Shown here: one piece after another, positions 6,749-15,390 of the stretch
How the letters are laid out: the number at the start of each line of letters is the position of its first letter
Numbering within the stretch: the first letter of the stretch is position 1
Source of the DNA: Microvirga sp. TS319
GTDB taxonomy: Bacteria > Pseudomonadota > Alphaproteobacteria > Rhizobiales > Beijerinckiaceae
Reading direction: 5' to 3'
Length of the DNA stretch: 64,000 nucleotides
Assembly (NCBI RefSeq): GCF_041276405.1
Contig: NZ_JBGGGT010000001.1
Location: 1,937,001 to 2,001,000, forward strand
The notes under the pieces: model-generated
Database searches by the model: none
What the model was told of the DNA's origin: nothing
The model's input: only the letters and a program-made list of their open reading frames with translations
Program-made: the position numbers and the translations under genes

Positions 6749-8917
6749 GTGAAAGACAAACTGAACCTTCCGGTGGATGGCGAGACGGCGCTTGCGACAC
6801 CGATCGGAGACGATCTCGCATTGATCAGCGGCGTCGCCGACACGATGCCGGATACCATCGAAGTCTTGCTCAACGGCGATCCTTCCATGACGATGAAGGC
6901 CGGTGTCGTCAGCTGGCAGCGGAAGAATGCTCCAGCCGATGCGGCGACCGGCTTTGTCGCCGTCGTTCCGATCCGCCTCGCCGCCAAGGTTCGCCTGCGG
7001 TCGATCGTCGTGCGCCGGAACGGGCCTCCCATTCGCTATGACCTCGTTCGCCCTGCCGCCTCGGTTCAGGATCTGATGGAGATTCTTTTCGTCGATACGG
7101 CAGAGCGCTTCACCGACGTCACGGACGGGATCACCCAAACCCTGATAGCGGGTCAGGGCAATGAGAAACGCTTGGCCGCCGCCTTGTCGGTCCTGACCGC
7201 TGCCGCGAAGAACGACGGCTGGATCGAGGTCATGGGGCCGCTCGATACGGGCGAGCTCCTCCTTCAGGGATGGGCTCACACCCTGCCGTCGGACGAACTG
7301 CGGGTGCTCGTGGCGCAAGACGGTCTTCTCGTCGGTGAGGTCAAGGCGGCTTCGGTCCAACGCGACGATCTCGGCGGGAACGGCGTCGGCTTCATCGGCC
7401 TGCTCGATACAGGACCGGTTTCCGTGGAGCCGGAGAGCCTTCAGCGGGTGTTCTTCCGCACGAAGGACGGCTGGCGCACGCTCGACGTCTACGAGAAGCG
7501 CGTTCTCTTGCCGACGACGGACGTTCCGGCCCATATCCGCGACGGCCTGGCCCGGGCGTCGGCCCACCCTGACACGATGCAGATTCTTCGCCGTGCCGGC
7601 GAGCGCTTCGACGGACGCGACACGGTCTCGAGCCTGCAGCAGCCTGTCAGGATCGGCATGGACATGGTGGCCGAAGTACCTGGCGGCGGCCTGCTCGTCG
7701 CCGGATGGATGCTCGATCCGGAGGGGCATACGGACACGATCCTGCTCAGGGCGGGATCCGATTTCGCGCGGATTGACGATGCCTGGACGCGTCTGCCGCG
7801 CCCGGACGTGTCGGCGGCCTTCCAGCATAACGAGCTTTTTGCAGGACGCCTCGATCCCCGCAAGCTCGACCATGGCTTTCTGGCCTTCGTTCCCGGCCTC
7901 TCCTGCGCGGGGGATACGCCGGTCTATTTCGAGCTCATGGTCGGCGACAGCGTGGCATTCTATCGTTTGAAGCCCATGCGGAACCTCTCCCGCCAGGGGT
8001 TGGAACGGCTGGTCTCGCCGCTCGATCCGCGCACGGCAGCCGCGGGCGCAGCCATTGATCGCCATATCGGCCCGATGATGCAGGCGCTTGCCGCACCGGC
8101 TCCCCGCGTGGTCGAGACCCGCGACTTCGGTTTCGACGGCTCCGGCGCCCCGAAGGCGCTGGTGGTCGGCGCAGGCCATGACGTGGAGGAGTTGAGCGCC
8201 GCGCTCGTCCTGCTGGCGCTCGACGCGGAGGCCCGCAATACCCCCATGATCGTCTCGGCTCCCATCGAGGCCTTCGGAAGCCTCGCGCCCGAAGCCGAGC
8301 GGCTCGTCCGCTTCTATGGCCTCAGGCTCCGTATCATCGGGTCCGAGGAGGTGCAGGATGCCTGCGATGCCTTCGAGGCAGCCATTCAGGCGACGGATGC
8401 CGAGGCTCTCGTGCTCCTGGCGGCCGGCGTTCTTCCGCGCCAGTCGGGATGGCTGTCCTCGCTCGAGCGGGCCTATCGCAAGCGCGGCGGCAAGGCGCTC
8501 GTAAGCCCGACCATCGTGTACGAGGACGATTCCATCCGGTTCGCCGGAACGTGGTTCGACGCCGACGAGCAGAAGCTCGTCGACCGGTACATCGGCTACC
8601 CGCGCGACGTCGTTCACGGCTCCGAGCCGGCCGAAGTCATGGCAGGGTCCACCGCGTGCTGCATGGTCGCCCGCTCGGCCATCGAAGCGGCAGGCGGCTT
8701 CACCCGCTCCTACCTGGGAACCAGCGACAAGGGGCGCGACCTCTGCCTCAAGATGAGGCTCTGCGGAACCATGTCCGTGTGGACGCCCGATGTCGAGATG
8801 ATCTCGGCCGAGGACGACGCAGGTGGAACCGGTCCGGCCATCCGTCGCCTCGCCCAGCGGATCGACCGCTGGAGCTTCGATCGCAAATGGTCCCTTCTCG
8901 TCAACAACATGCGGTGA
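6749..8917 (+). CDS. Large multi-module protein with a degenerate GT2-like C-terminal domain
   Basis: 722 residues from GTG 6749. The C-terminal third aligns by eye with the GT2 domain of the 1560-3797 protein: IVYEDDSIRFAGTWF versus LLFEDGSIQHAGMYF, and the VMAGSTACCMVARSAIEAAGGF stretch (in two halves) versus VTGACLVTPKSVFEAVGGF. The metal-binding NSD is replaced by AAG (LVLLAAGVLP), and the EDSD acid region is weakened to SDKGRDLCLK. The N-terminal ~400 residues contain at least two beta modules with GW cores (LLLQGWAHTLP, LLVAGWMLDPEGH). It is probably a non-catalytic or altered partner of the active transferase. The stop overlaps the next ATG by one base. Confidence 0.72.
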   Translation: MKDKLNLPVDGETALATPIGDDLALISGVADTMPDTIEVLLNGDPSMTMKAGVVSWQRKNAPADAATGFVAVVPIRLAAKVRLRSIVVRRNGPPIRYDLVRPAASVQDLMEILFVDTAERFTDVTDGITQTLIAGQGNEKRLAAALSVLTAAAKNDGWIEVMGPLDTGELLLQGWAHTLPSDELRVLVAQDGLLVGEVKAASVQRDDLGGNGVGFIGLLDTGPVSVEPESLQRVFFRTKDGWRTLDVYEKRVLLPTTDVPAHIRDGLARASAHPDTMQILRRAGERFDGRDTVSSLQQPVRIGMDMVAEVPGGGLLVAGWMLDPEGHTDTILLRAGSDFARIDDAWTRLPRPDVSAAFQHNELFAGRLDPRKLDHGFLAFVPGLSCAGDTPVYFELMVGDSVAFYRLKPMRNLSRQGLERLVSPLDPRTAAAGAAIDRHIGPMMQALAAPAPRVVETRDFGFDGSGAPKALVVGAGHDVEELSAALVLLALDAEARNTPMIVSAPIEAFGSLAPEAERLVRFYGLRLRIIGSEEVQDACDAFEAAIQATDAEALVLLAAGVLPRQSGWLSSLERAYRKRGGKALVSPTIVYEDDSIRFAGTWFDADEQKLVDRYIGYPRDVVHGSEPAEVMAGSTACCMVARSAIEAAGGFTRSYLGTSDKGRDLCLKMRLCGTMSVWTPDVEMISAEDDAGGTGPAIRRLAQRIDRWSFDRKWSLLVNNMR

Positions 8918-10245
8918 TGACAATGACCGAACATTCTCCACGCGTGCTGATCGTCTCCCATGGTCATCCGAGCTTCTCGCTCGGAGGCGCTGAAATCGCC
9001 GCGCACAATCTTCACAAGGGCCTCAACAAGATCGGAGGCGCGGAGTCCCGTTTTCTCGCGCGCGTAGGGCATCCGGTCGTCCGCCACAGCGGCACGGCCC
9101 TCATGAGCCTGCGCCAGAAGGGCGGCGACATCCTCTATCACGCGGACGATTACGACCATTTCCTGGTCTCGAACCGCAACACCGAGGAACTCGATCGCGA
9201 TTTCCTGCGCGTCCTGCGGGACTTGAAACCGGATGTGGTCCATTTCCACCACTTCATCGGCCTGGGCCTCGAGACCCTCTACGCCGTCCGCCGCGCTCTG
9301 CCGGACTGTGTGATCGTGATTACGTTCCACGAGTTCCTCTCCATCTGTCACCACCACGGCCAGATGGTGAAGACGGGAGGGACGAAGCTCTGCCACCGGG
9401 CCTCCCCGGCGGATTGCAACGCCTGCTTCCCGGAGATATCCCCGGCCCGCTTCCTGCGCCGGGAGCATTTTGTCCGAGGCCTCCTCCAGGTCGCGGACTA
9501 CTTCGTCTCGCCGAGCCAGTTCCTTGTCGACCGCTACGTCGAATGGGGCCTTGATCCCTCGCGGTTCATCGTGATCGAGAACGGTCTCGACATCGCGGAG
9601 CCCGTTCCCCCGCGCGAACTGCTGACCGCCGGGCGCAACAGGAGGGGGCGCCGCTCCCGTTTCGCCTATTTCGGGCAGATCACCCAGTTCAAGGGCGTCG
9701 ACGTCCTTCTCGACGCCGTGGCACGGATTCCGGATAAGATCTGGGGCGACGACGCCCAGCTGATGATCTTCGGCGGCAACCTTGAGCGGCAGCCGAAACC
9801 GTTCCAGCAGAAAATCGAGACGCTCGTGGAGCGCGCCGGAAACCGCGTCCGTTTCTACGGCGCCTACCAGAACAGCGAGATGCCGCGCCTGATGCGTTCG
9901 ATCGACTGGACGATCATTCCCTCCATCTGGTGGGAGAATTCTCCGATCGTCATTCAGGAAGCCTTCTTCCATGGCCGGCCGATGATCTGTTCGAATATCG
10001 GCGGCATGGCGGAGAAGATCACCGACGGCGTCGACGGCCTGCACTTCCGAGTCGGCTCGTCCGAGGACCTCGTCGACCGCATGACCGAGGCCCTGACGAA
10101 CCCGCGCCTCTGGGAGCAGCTGCGCGCCGGGATCAAACGTCCGATCAGCTACGAGGATTGCGCCAGACAGCACCTCGACCTCTATCAGCAGCTTGCCGCC
10201 GAGAAGGCGACGAAAAAGGTTCCGGCCGCCGCGCTGACCGCGTGA
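8917..10245 (+). CDS. GT4-family glycosyltransferase, paralogue of the 4621 gene
   Basis: 442 residues from ATG 8917, which shares a base with the upstream TGA; ATG 8923 is also possible. It has the same architecture as the 4621-5907 protein: N-terminal VLIVSHGHPSFSLGGAEIA, central cysteine group CHRASPADCNACFPE, RFAYFGQITQFKG, and E-x7-E in WENSPIVIQEAFF. The frame is open far upstream, but that part is shadow of the preceding gene. A retaining GT-B enzyme adding one sugar to a lipid-linked or nascent glycan is expected. Having two such paralogues suggests two consecutive related linkages. Confidence 0.84.
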   Translation: MTMTEHSPRVLIVSHGHPSFSLGGAEIAAHNLHKGLNKIGGAESRFLARVGHPVVRHSGTALMSLRQKGGDILYHADDYDHFLVSNRNTEELDRDFLRVLRDLKPDVVHFHHFIGLGLETLYAVRRALPDCVIVITFHEFLSICHHHGQMVKTGGTKLCHRASPADCNACFPEISPARFLRREHFVRGLLQVADYFVSPSQFLVDRYVEWGLDPSRFIVIENGLDIAEPVPPRELLTAGRNRRGRRSRFAYFGQITQFKGVDVLLDAVARIPDKIWGDDAQLMIFGGNLERQPKPFQQKIETLVERAGNRVRFYGAYQNSEMPRLMRSIDWTIIPSIWWENSPIVIQEAFFHGRPMICSNIGGMAEKITDGVDGLHFRVGSSEDLVDRMTEALTNPRLWEQLRAGIKRPISYEDCARQHLDLYQQLAAEKATKKVPAAALTA

Positions 10246-10289
10246 GATCGTCCGACAGGCAACACACTGGCATGTCCAGGAGAGATTTT

Positions 10290-11477
10290 ATGAAACGTAT
10301 CCTCGTCATCAGCCCCTCGGGCGAAGTCTATGACCACGACAACGTTCGCTGGTACAATTACAAGGACGTCCAGGGCAGCATCGGCCACTACCACAATATC
10401 GGCGACGCCTTCGTGTTCGACTCGTCGCTGAAGCTCCTGAACTACGACCGGCTCGATGCACTCGAGATCGCCAAACCCAACATGGCCGATATCGACCGCA
10501 TCAACGCGGAATACGACTACGTCTTCCTGCGTGGCTCCAACTACATCCACAGCGAGATGAACTGGGAGAAGGCGATCGAGGTTCTGAAGAAGCTGCGGAT
10601 CCCGGTGATCGCATGGGGCATCGGCGCCCAGGCCCCGGTCAAGGGCAAGCTCGAGCTGTCCGAGCAGACCAAGACGGTCCTGCGCCTGATGGCCGATTCA
10701 ACGACATCCATCGGGGTGCGCGGTGCCTACTCGGCCCAGGTCCTCTGGGATCTCGGCATCAAGAACGTGCGCATCGTCGGTTGCCCGACGGCGTTCCGTC
10801 GCAACAATCCCGACCTCGAGATCAAGCTGCCCCCGCTCGACACGATCAAGACGGCCGGCATCACGGTCCGCCGGGAGGTGTCCAGGACCTACGCCCGGAA
10901 CGTCGAGCGGTACCTGACCTTCCATCGCGACATGGTGAAGGAAATGGCCTCCCGCTTCGACGTGGTTCTGATGGCCCAGGGCGAGGTCGAGGAGAAGAAG
11001 ATGGTCTTCGGCACTCCCGCGCAGAGGGAGGAGGCGTTCGCGACCTTGAAGGCCAACGCCTGGGTCGGCCAATGGTATCTCGACGAGACGATGGAAAAGC
11101 TCCATCGCGAGCGGCTGTTCTATTCGGATGTCGTGGCGGATTACGAGGATCTCGTCCAGCAAAAGGATATGGTTCTCGGCTACCGCCTGCACGGCAACCT
11201 GATGGCGCTCGCCAACGGAACCCCGTCGATCTATTTCACCTATGACAGCCGGACCGTGGAATTCGCCGAGACCTATCAGATCCCGAGCTACGACGTTTTC
11301 TCGGACAAGACGTTCTCGCTTGAGGAGTACTGGGACCAGTCGCTCTTCGACAAATTCAACCGCGCCTATCGGTTCATGTATCGCGAGATGCGCCAGTTCT
11401 TGGTCGAGAACGGCGCCGACACGAAGATGGTCGACGTGATGAGGAAGCCCGTAAAAGAGCAGCTGAAGGCTGCATAA
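10290..11477 (+). CDS. Polysaccharide pyruvyl transferase family protein
   Basis: 395 residues. It shows family hallmarks: N-terminal NIGDAFVFDSSLKLL, a central GIGAQAP, GVRGAYSAQVLWDLGI (the S-x-R-x-x-S/Y-like loop) and a C-terminal GYRLHGNLMALANGTPSIYF helix-strand with the conserved R-x-H. Such enzymes transfer pyruvate from PEP to sugars as a ketal. Some members have other roles, so substrate is open. ATG 10290 is chosen because aggaga lies 6 bases upstream; ATG 10272 would precede that site. Confidence 0.78.
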   Translation: MKRILVISPSGEVYDHDNVRWYNYKDVQGSIGHYHNIGDAFVFDSSLKLLNYDRLDALEIAKPNMADIDRINAEYDYVFLRGSNYIHSEMNWEKAIEVLKKLRIPVIAWGIGAQAPVKGKLELSEQTKTVLRLMADSTTSIGVRGAYSAQVLWDLGIKNVRIVGCPTAFRRNNPDLEIKLPPLDTIKTAGITVRREVSRTYARNVERYLTFHRDMVKEMASRFDVVLMAQGEVEEKKMVFGTPAQREEAFATLKANAWVGQWYLDETMEKLHRERLFYSDVVADYEDLVQQKDMVLGYRLHGNLMALANGTPSIYFTYDSRTVEFAETYQIPSYDVFSDKTFSLEEYWDQSLFDKFNRAYRFMYREMRQFLVENGADTKMVDVMRKPVKEQLKAA

Positions 11478-11528
11478 GACTATTCCGGTGAGACATACGT
11501 AACAGGCGCGTTGCAGTAGGAAGACAAT

Positions 11529-12521
11529 ATGACCGTATTGGTAACAGGTGGTGCCGGTTACATCGGCAGCCATATGGTGCTGGCCCTGGTGGATTCGGGC
11601 CAAGAGGTGGTCGTCCTGGATGACCTGAGCACCGGCTTCCGGTGGCAGGTCCACCCGAAGGCTCACTTCGTGCAGGGAGACATCGCGGATGACAGCCTCG
11701 TCACTGAAATCATCCGCCAGCATGGCGTCGACGCGATCGTCCATTTTGCGGGGTCGATCGTGGTGCCGGACTCCGTGTCCGACCCGCTGGGCTACTACTT
11801 CAACAATACGGTGAAGTCCCGCGCCCTGATCAGCACGGCGGTGCAGAACAAGATTGAAAACTTCATCTTCTCCTCAACGGCTGCCATTTATGGCGATGCC
11901 AAGGAGAGCCCCATCGCCGAGACGGCGCCGCTCAATCCGGTTTCTCCCTACGGCACGTCGAAGCTGATGACCGAGCTGATGCTCCGCGACACCGGCATCG
12001 CTCACCCGTTGAGATACGTGGCGCTCCGTTACTTCAACGTCGCCGGCGCCGACCCGCAGTGCCGCTCTGGCCAGTCGAGCCGCCGCGCCACCCATCTGAT
12101 CAAGGTCGCGACACAGGCGGCCCTGAGCGAACGGAACGGCATCGATATTTTCGGGACGGATTATCCGACCCCGGATGGAACCTGCCTGCGCGACTATATC
12201 CACGTCTCGGACCTGGCGAGTGCTCATATGCTCGCTCTCGATTACCTCCGGGCCGGCGGGAAAAGCACGGCCATGAATTGCGGCTATGGACGCGGGTACT
12301 CCGTCCTGGAGGTTGTCGAAGCCGTGAAGCGCGTGTCCGGCGTCGAATTTGATGTCCGGCTGGCGGATCGGCGTGCCGGCGATCCCGCGACCCTGATTGC
12401 CGGGGCGGATCGCATCCGGGAGACCCTTGGCTGGAAGCCCGCTCTCGAAGAGCTCGAGACCATCGTCGCCCATGCCCTCGCGTGGGAAGAAAACCTCAAG
12501 AACAAGGCGGCAGCGGCTTAA
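11529..12521 (+). CDS. galE: UDP-glucose 4-epimerase
   Basis: 330 residues, the usual length. The NAD-binding GGAGYIGSH lies at residues 7-15, followed by VLDDLSTG, the catalytic Ser in SSTAAIYG and the Y-x3-K pair in SPYGTSK, then LRYFNVAGADP and LRDYIHVSDLA. It interconverts UDP-glucose and UDP-galactose (or close relatives) and so supplies donors to the neighbouring glycosyltransferases. A gtaggaag ribosome-binding site precedes the ATG. The gene lies between the two pyruvyl-transferase-family genes. Related 4-epimerases for other UDP-sugars share all these motifs. Confidence 0.9.
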   Translation: MTVLVTGGAGYIGSHMVLALVDSGQEVVVLDDLSTGFRWQVHPKAHFVQGDIADDSLVTEIIRQHGVDAIVHFAGSIVVPDSVSDPLGYYFNNTVKSRALISTAVQNKIENFIFSSTAAIYGDAKESPIAETAPLNPVSPYGTSKLMTELMLRDTGIAHPLRYVALRYFNVAGADPQCRSGQSSRRATHLIKVATQAALSERNGIDIFGTDYPTPDGTCLRDYIHVSDLASAHMLALDYLRAGGKSTAMNCGYGRGYSVLEVVEAVKRVSGVEFDVRLADRRAGDPATLIAGADRIRETLGWKPALEELETIVAHALAWEENLKNKAAAA

Positions 12522-12554
12522 TCCGCCGGCCTACGGACGTTAAGGCAAGATCAC

Positions 12555-13781
12555 ATGCTAGACACCATCATCCGACAAGCCTCCTCCGATCAGCAGATGC
12601 CGAAGGCGGGACAAGGATCCCAGCCCTTGCGGGTCGCCATCCTCTGGAAGTTTCCCTCTCTCGGCCTGTATTCCAATTCTGCCTTCGATGATCTCTTCAA
12701 CGCGATCGGGCACAACAACGGTAACCTGGCCTTCGTTCATGCCATCGCCAGCCAGATCACGAACCCCGTCAAGTTCTTCGGATGGACGACTCCGGCGGAG
12801 GATCTGAAGGCGAGTGCCGATATCATCGTCATCCCCTGCGCCAACCAGCTCGGCAAGCACACCGATTTTGGCGATATGGCCGAGCGACTGAAGGCATCCG
12901 GCCTCCCGATCGTCGCGATCGGACTCGGCGCTCAGGCCGACAGCTACGATCATGATATCGAGCTGAAGGAAGGGACAGTGCGCTGGGCCCAGGTCATCGG
13001 GGCGGCCAGGGTTTCGCCCACGGCCTCGAACATCTACACTCGCGGCGCCTATACGAGCGGCCAGCTCGACAAGCTCGGGATCACGGGATCGCTGCCCGGC
13101 GGATGCCCGTCGCACTTCATCAACCAGCAGAAAGGCCTCGGCCACAAAATTCACAAGAACTGGACCGAGATCGGCCTGCCGCGGGCCATTACGGTCGCGG
13201 CCGGCCATCAGGCCTGGATGAAGACGCGGGAGATCGAGCATCAGCTTGTCAGCCTGATGATGGACCCGTCCGCACCCGGCCAATACGTCGTCCAGTCCAT
13301 GGCCGAAATGGTCAAGGTCTCCCGCGGAATCTTCGATGGGATCGAGGAACACGCCCTCAAGGGGATCCATAACCACACGGTTCCGCACTATAGTTTCGAC
13401 GAGTTCAAGGCATGGTGCCGCAACTACGTGCGCTCGTTCTACGACGTGCCCGCCTGGATGGATTCGCTTCGCCGGTACGATCTGACGATCGGGTGCCGCT
13501 ACCACGGCGTGGCTCTTGCCCTCCAGGCCGAGCGTATGGGCCTCACAGTCACGATCGACTCGCGGACCCGAGAGCTCTGTGAGAACACGGGTGTTCCGCA
13601 TATCGCGGCCGAGGACCTGACGGCGCCGATCACCCGGTTCAATCTCAAGAAGCTGATCAAGTTCGATCCCGTCGCGTATGACAGGCACCGGAGCGAGGCG
13701 GCCGCGAAATATCTCGACTTCCTCGTGGCGAACCGTCTTGAGCCCGCCCCGTTTCTGAAGCGGATCGCGGAGGGAGGATAA
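12555..13781 (+). CDS. Polysaccharide pyruvyl transferase family protein (second copy)
   Basis: 408 residues and distinct from the 10290 protein. It begins with ~27 polar residues, then VAILWKFPSLGLYSNSAF, a VIPCANQLGKH segment, IVAIGLGAQAD, ASNIYTRGAYTSGQLDKLGI, and the C-terminal TIGCRYHGVALALQAERMG with the conserved R-x-H-G. It may modify a second sugar position, or act as a partner of the first copy. It follows galE by 33 bases and is probably in the same transcript. The precise reaction is inferred from family only. Confidence 0.74.
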   Translation: MLDTIIRQASSDQQMPKAGQGSQPLRVAILWKFPSLGLYSNSAFDDLFNAIGHNNGNLAFVHAIASQITNPVKFFGWTTPAEDLKASADIIVIPCANQLGKHTDFGDMAERLKASGLPIVAIGLGAQADSYDHDIELKEGTVRWAQVIGAARVSPTASNIYTRGAYTSGQLDKLGITGSLPGGCPSHFINQQKGLGHKIHKNWTEIGLPRAITVAAGHQAWMKTREIEHQLVSLMMDPSAPGQYVVQSMAEMVKVSRGIFDGIEEHALKGIHNHTVPHYSFDEFKAWCRNYVRSFYDVPAWMDSLRRYDLTIGCRYHGVALALQAERMGLTVTIDSRTRELCENTGVPHIAAEDLTAPITRFNLKKLIKFDPVAYDRHRSEAAAKYLDFLVANRLEPAPFLKRIAEGG

Positions 13782-13847
13782 GGCCATCTCACATCAATCG
13801 TCTCTGCCGCCTGTCTGGGAACGGCTCGATCGACCAAGTGGAGATCA

Positions 13848-15035
13848 ATGCCAATGAAGACGCTTGCGCCGTCATCCTGGAACAACGTGATCCGAATTCT
13901 CCTGGCATGGTCGGCCGCTGTCACTGTCCTAAGTGCATGCGTGGCAAATGCCGGGGAAGCGCCCATGTTCTCCGTCTCACCCGTCCCGGAAGTCGTATAC
14001 AGCTACCGGTCTCAGAAGTGCGACTGGCGCACGATCCCGGATTCGCCGGCGAGGTCCTACAGGCGAGAGGACGGTTCCCTTGTCCTGATCGCTTCGCACT
14101 TTCGGAACAGGATCTTCGAGGGACTCAACTTCGACGACCTTCGTCCGAATTGCGGAGTCGTCTCGCAAGGCGCGGAATCGGTCGATCCTTCCGAGTTCGA
14201 CGACCGTTACTGGATCCAAAGTCTCATTCCGCTCGGCAATGGCCGGATCCTTGCATTGGCCAGCGAGGAGTATTCCGGGCTGCGTCACGATGGTGTCTGC
14301 TCCAAGGGTCGCGACAAACCGGCCTGCTGGTATCTCTCGATCGTCGGGCTGGAAGCGAACGATCGTGACTTCTCCTTCAGGCTTCTGCCGCGGGACCGGC
14401 GCCTGATCGCCGGATCCAACCGGACGTTCGACACGTCCGTCAACGCGGCCGGCTTCCTCACCGTCACGAACGCCGTCTTTGAGGGTGATTACGCCTATTT
14501 CATCGCCTGGACGGAAGATGCCGCGGAACCGGGGCCGCGTGGAAACTGCCTCTTCCGCGCGCCTCGAAGCGATTTGGTGAACGGCTGGCAGGTCATGAGC
14601 AAGGGCCGGTTCGTCGCGCCGCCCGACCCCTATCCGGGTAACGGCCTGCGCCCTGTTCAAGCCACATGCGACCGCCTGGGCGGGGCGGACATGTCGGGCA
14701 AGGCACGGTCGCTGGTCTGGCTCGAAACCAAGCAGATGTGGATGGTCGTCTGGTCGACGCGGGTCGATGGGGTCGGCGGGGTCTATTACGCCACCTCGCC
14801 TGACCTGAAACATTGGTCGTCGTCGGCCGTGCTGGTGTCCCTTGAGCCGTTCTGGGGCACCGAGAAGACCGGGGCGTTCTACGACTACCCGTCAGTCATC
14901 GACCATGCCAGCACGTCGCCGATCTTCCAATCGGCAGGTGACGAATTCTATCTGTACCTGACCCGTCTCAACTGGCAGAAGAAGCGCAATACGATGGACC
15001 GTGACCTCGTCCGCTTCAGGGTGAACATAAACTAG
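13848..15035 (+). CDS. Predicted lipoprotein or secreted protein, possible five-bladed beta-propeller
   Basis: 395 residues. The N-terminus has a basic start, a hydrophobic core (IRILLAWSAAVTV) and LSAC, a usable lipobox at residues ~28-31; cleavage at ANA-G by signal peptidase I is the alternative. The mature part is rich in W/Y/D strands (YWIQSLIPLGNGRILAL, YYATSPDLKHWSSSAVL, YDYPSVIDH), resembling the GH43/GH32/DUF4185-type propeller fold. No catalytic triad can be assigned with confidence. As the last gene of the polysaccharide locus it could trim or bind the exported glycan. GGAG is 4 bases before ATG 13848 and 10 before ATG 13854, so either start is possible. Confidence 0.68.
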   Translation: MPMKTLAPSSWNNVIRILLAWSAAVTVLSACVANAGEAPMFSVSPVPEVVYSYRSQKCDWRTIPDSPARSYRREDGSLVLIASHFRNRIFEGLNFDDLRPNCGVVSQGAESVDPSEFDDRYWIQSLIPLGNGRILALASEEYSGLRHDGVCSKGRDKPACWYLSIVGLEANDRDFSFRLLPRDRRLIAGSNRTFDTSVNAAGFLTVTNAVFEGDYAYFIAWTEDAAEPGPRGNCLFRAPRSDLVNGWQVMSKGRFVAPPDPYPGNGLRPVQATCDRLGGADMSGKARSLVWLETKQMWMVVWSTRVDGVGGVYYATSPDLKHWSSSAVLVSLEPFWGTEKTGAFYDYPSVIDHASTSPIFQSAGDEFYLYLTRLNWQKKRNTMDRDLVRFRVNIN

Positions 15036-15163
15036 CGCATCGTGCGGACCCGGAGGGCCGCGCCAGCGAAAAGTGGCCCCGGTCTTTCGCTCAAACGATG
15101 CGCTCCTCTAGGAGGGAGCATCGGACCCAAAAGTGGATGCCACTGTCGGATCCGATGCTCTAG
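15032..15163 (+). repeat. CTAG-bounded double-palindrome repeat, copy A
   Basis: A 132-base element bounded by ctag at both ends. It holds two palindromic halves: gcgcatcgtgcgg ... aacgatgcgc, then gagcatcgga ... tccgatgctc. It matches copy B (50061-50178) in inverted orientation, with the outer arms nearly identical and the loops diverged. The left ctag contains the stop codon of the upstream lipoprotein gene. It has the layout of a small non-coding palindromic repeat of the intergenic, REP/MITE-like class. Confidence 0.75.
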
Positions 15164-15390
15164 GGTGATCAGCTTACATCGACGTGGCTGGTCGAGTATC
15201 CCCTCCAAGAAGATCTTTGTGCTTTTCTCGCAGCCTGAACGTCGCTTCGGCACATTGTGCAGATCCGGAGACCAATGCTCACGAAAAGGATCTGAGGGGT
15301 GGACCCCCCAACGGCCTTGGTGTGCCAATTTGGACCTGATCCGCGAACTCCCATCCGGGCCCGCGGCGTATGAACGGCCGCAGGAGAGGC

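Noticed and set aside
8449..8916. N-terminal extension of the second GT4 gene
   Set aside because: The Arg-rich sequence is an out-of-frame reading of the preceding gene; the GT-B start motif begins right after ATG 8917.
6659..8941. 760-codon - strand frame
   Set aside because: Shadow of the degenerate GT2 gene; composition is R/G/D/H-rich with no domain, whereas the + strand protein aligns with a real family.
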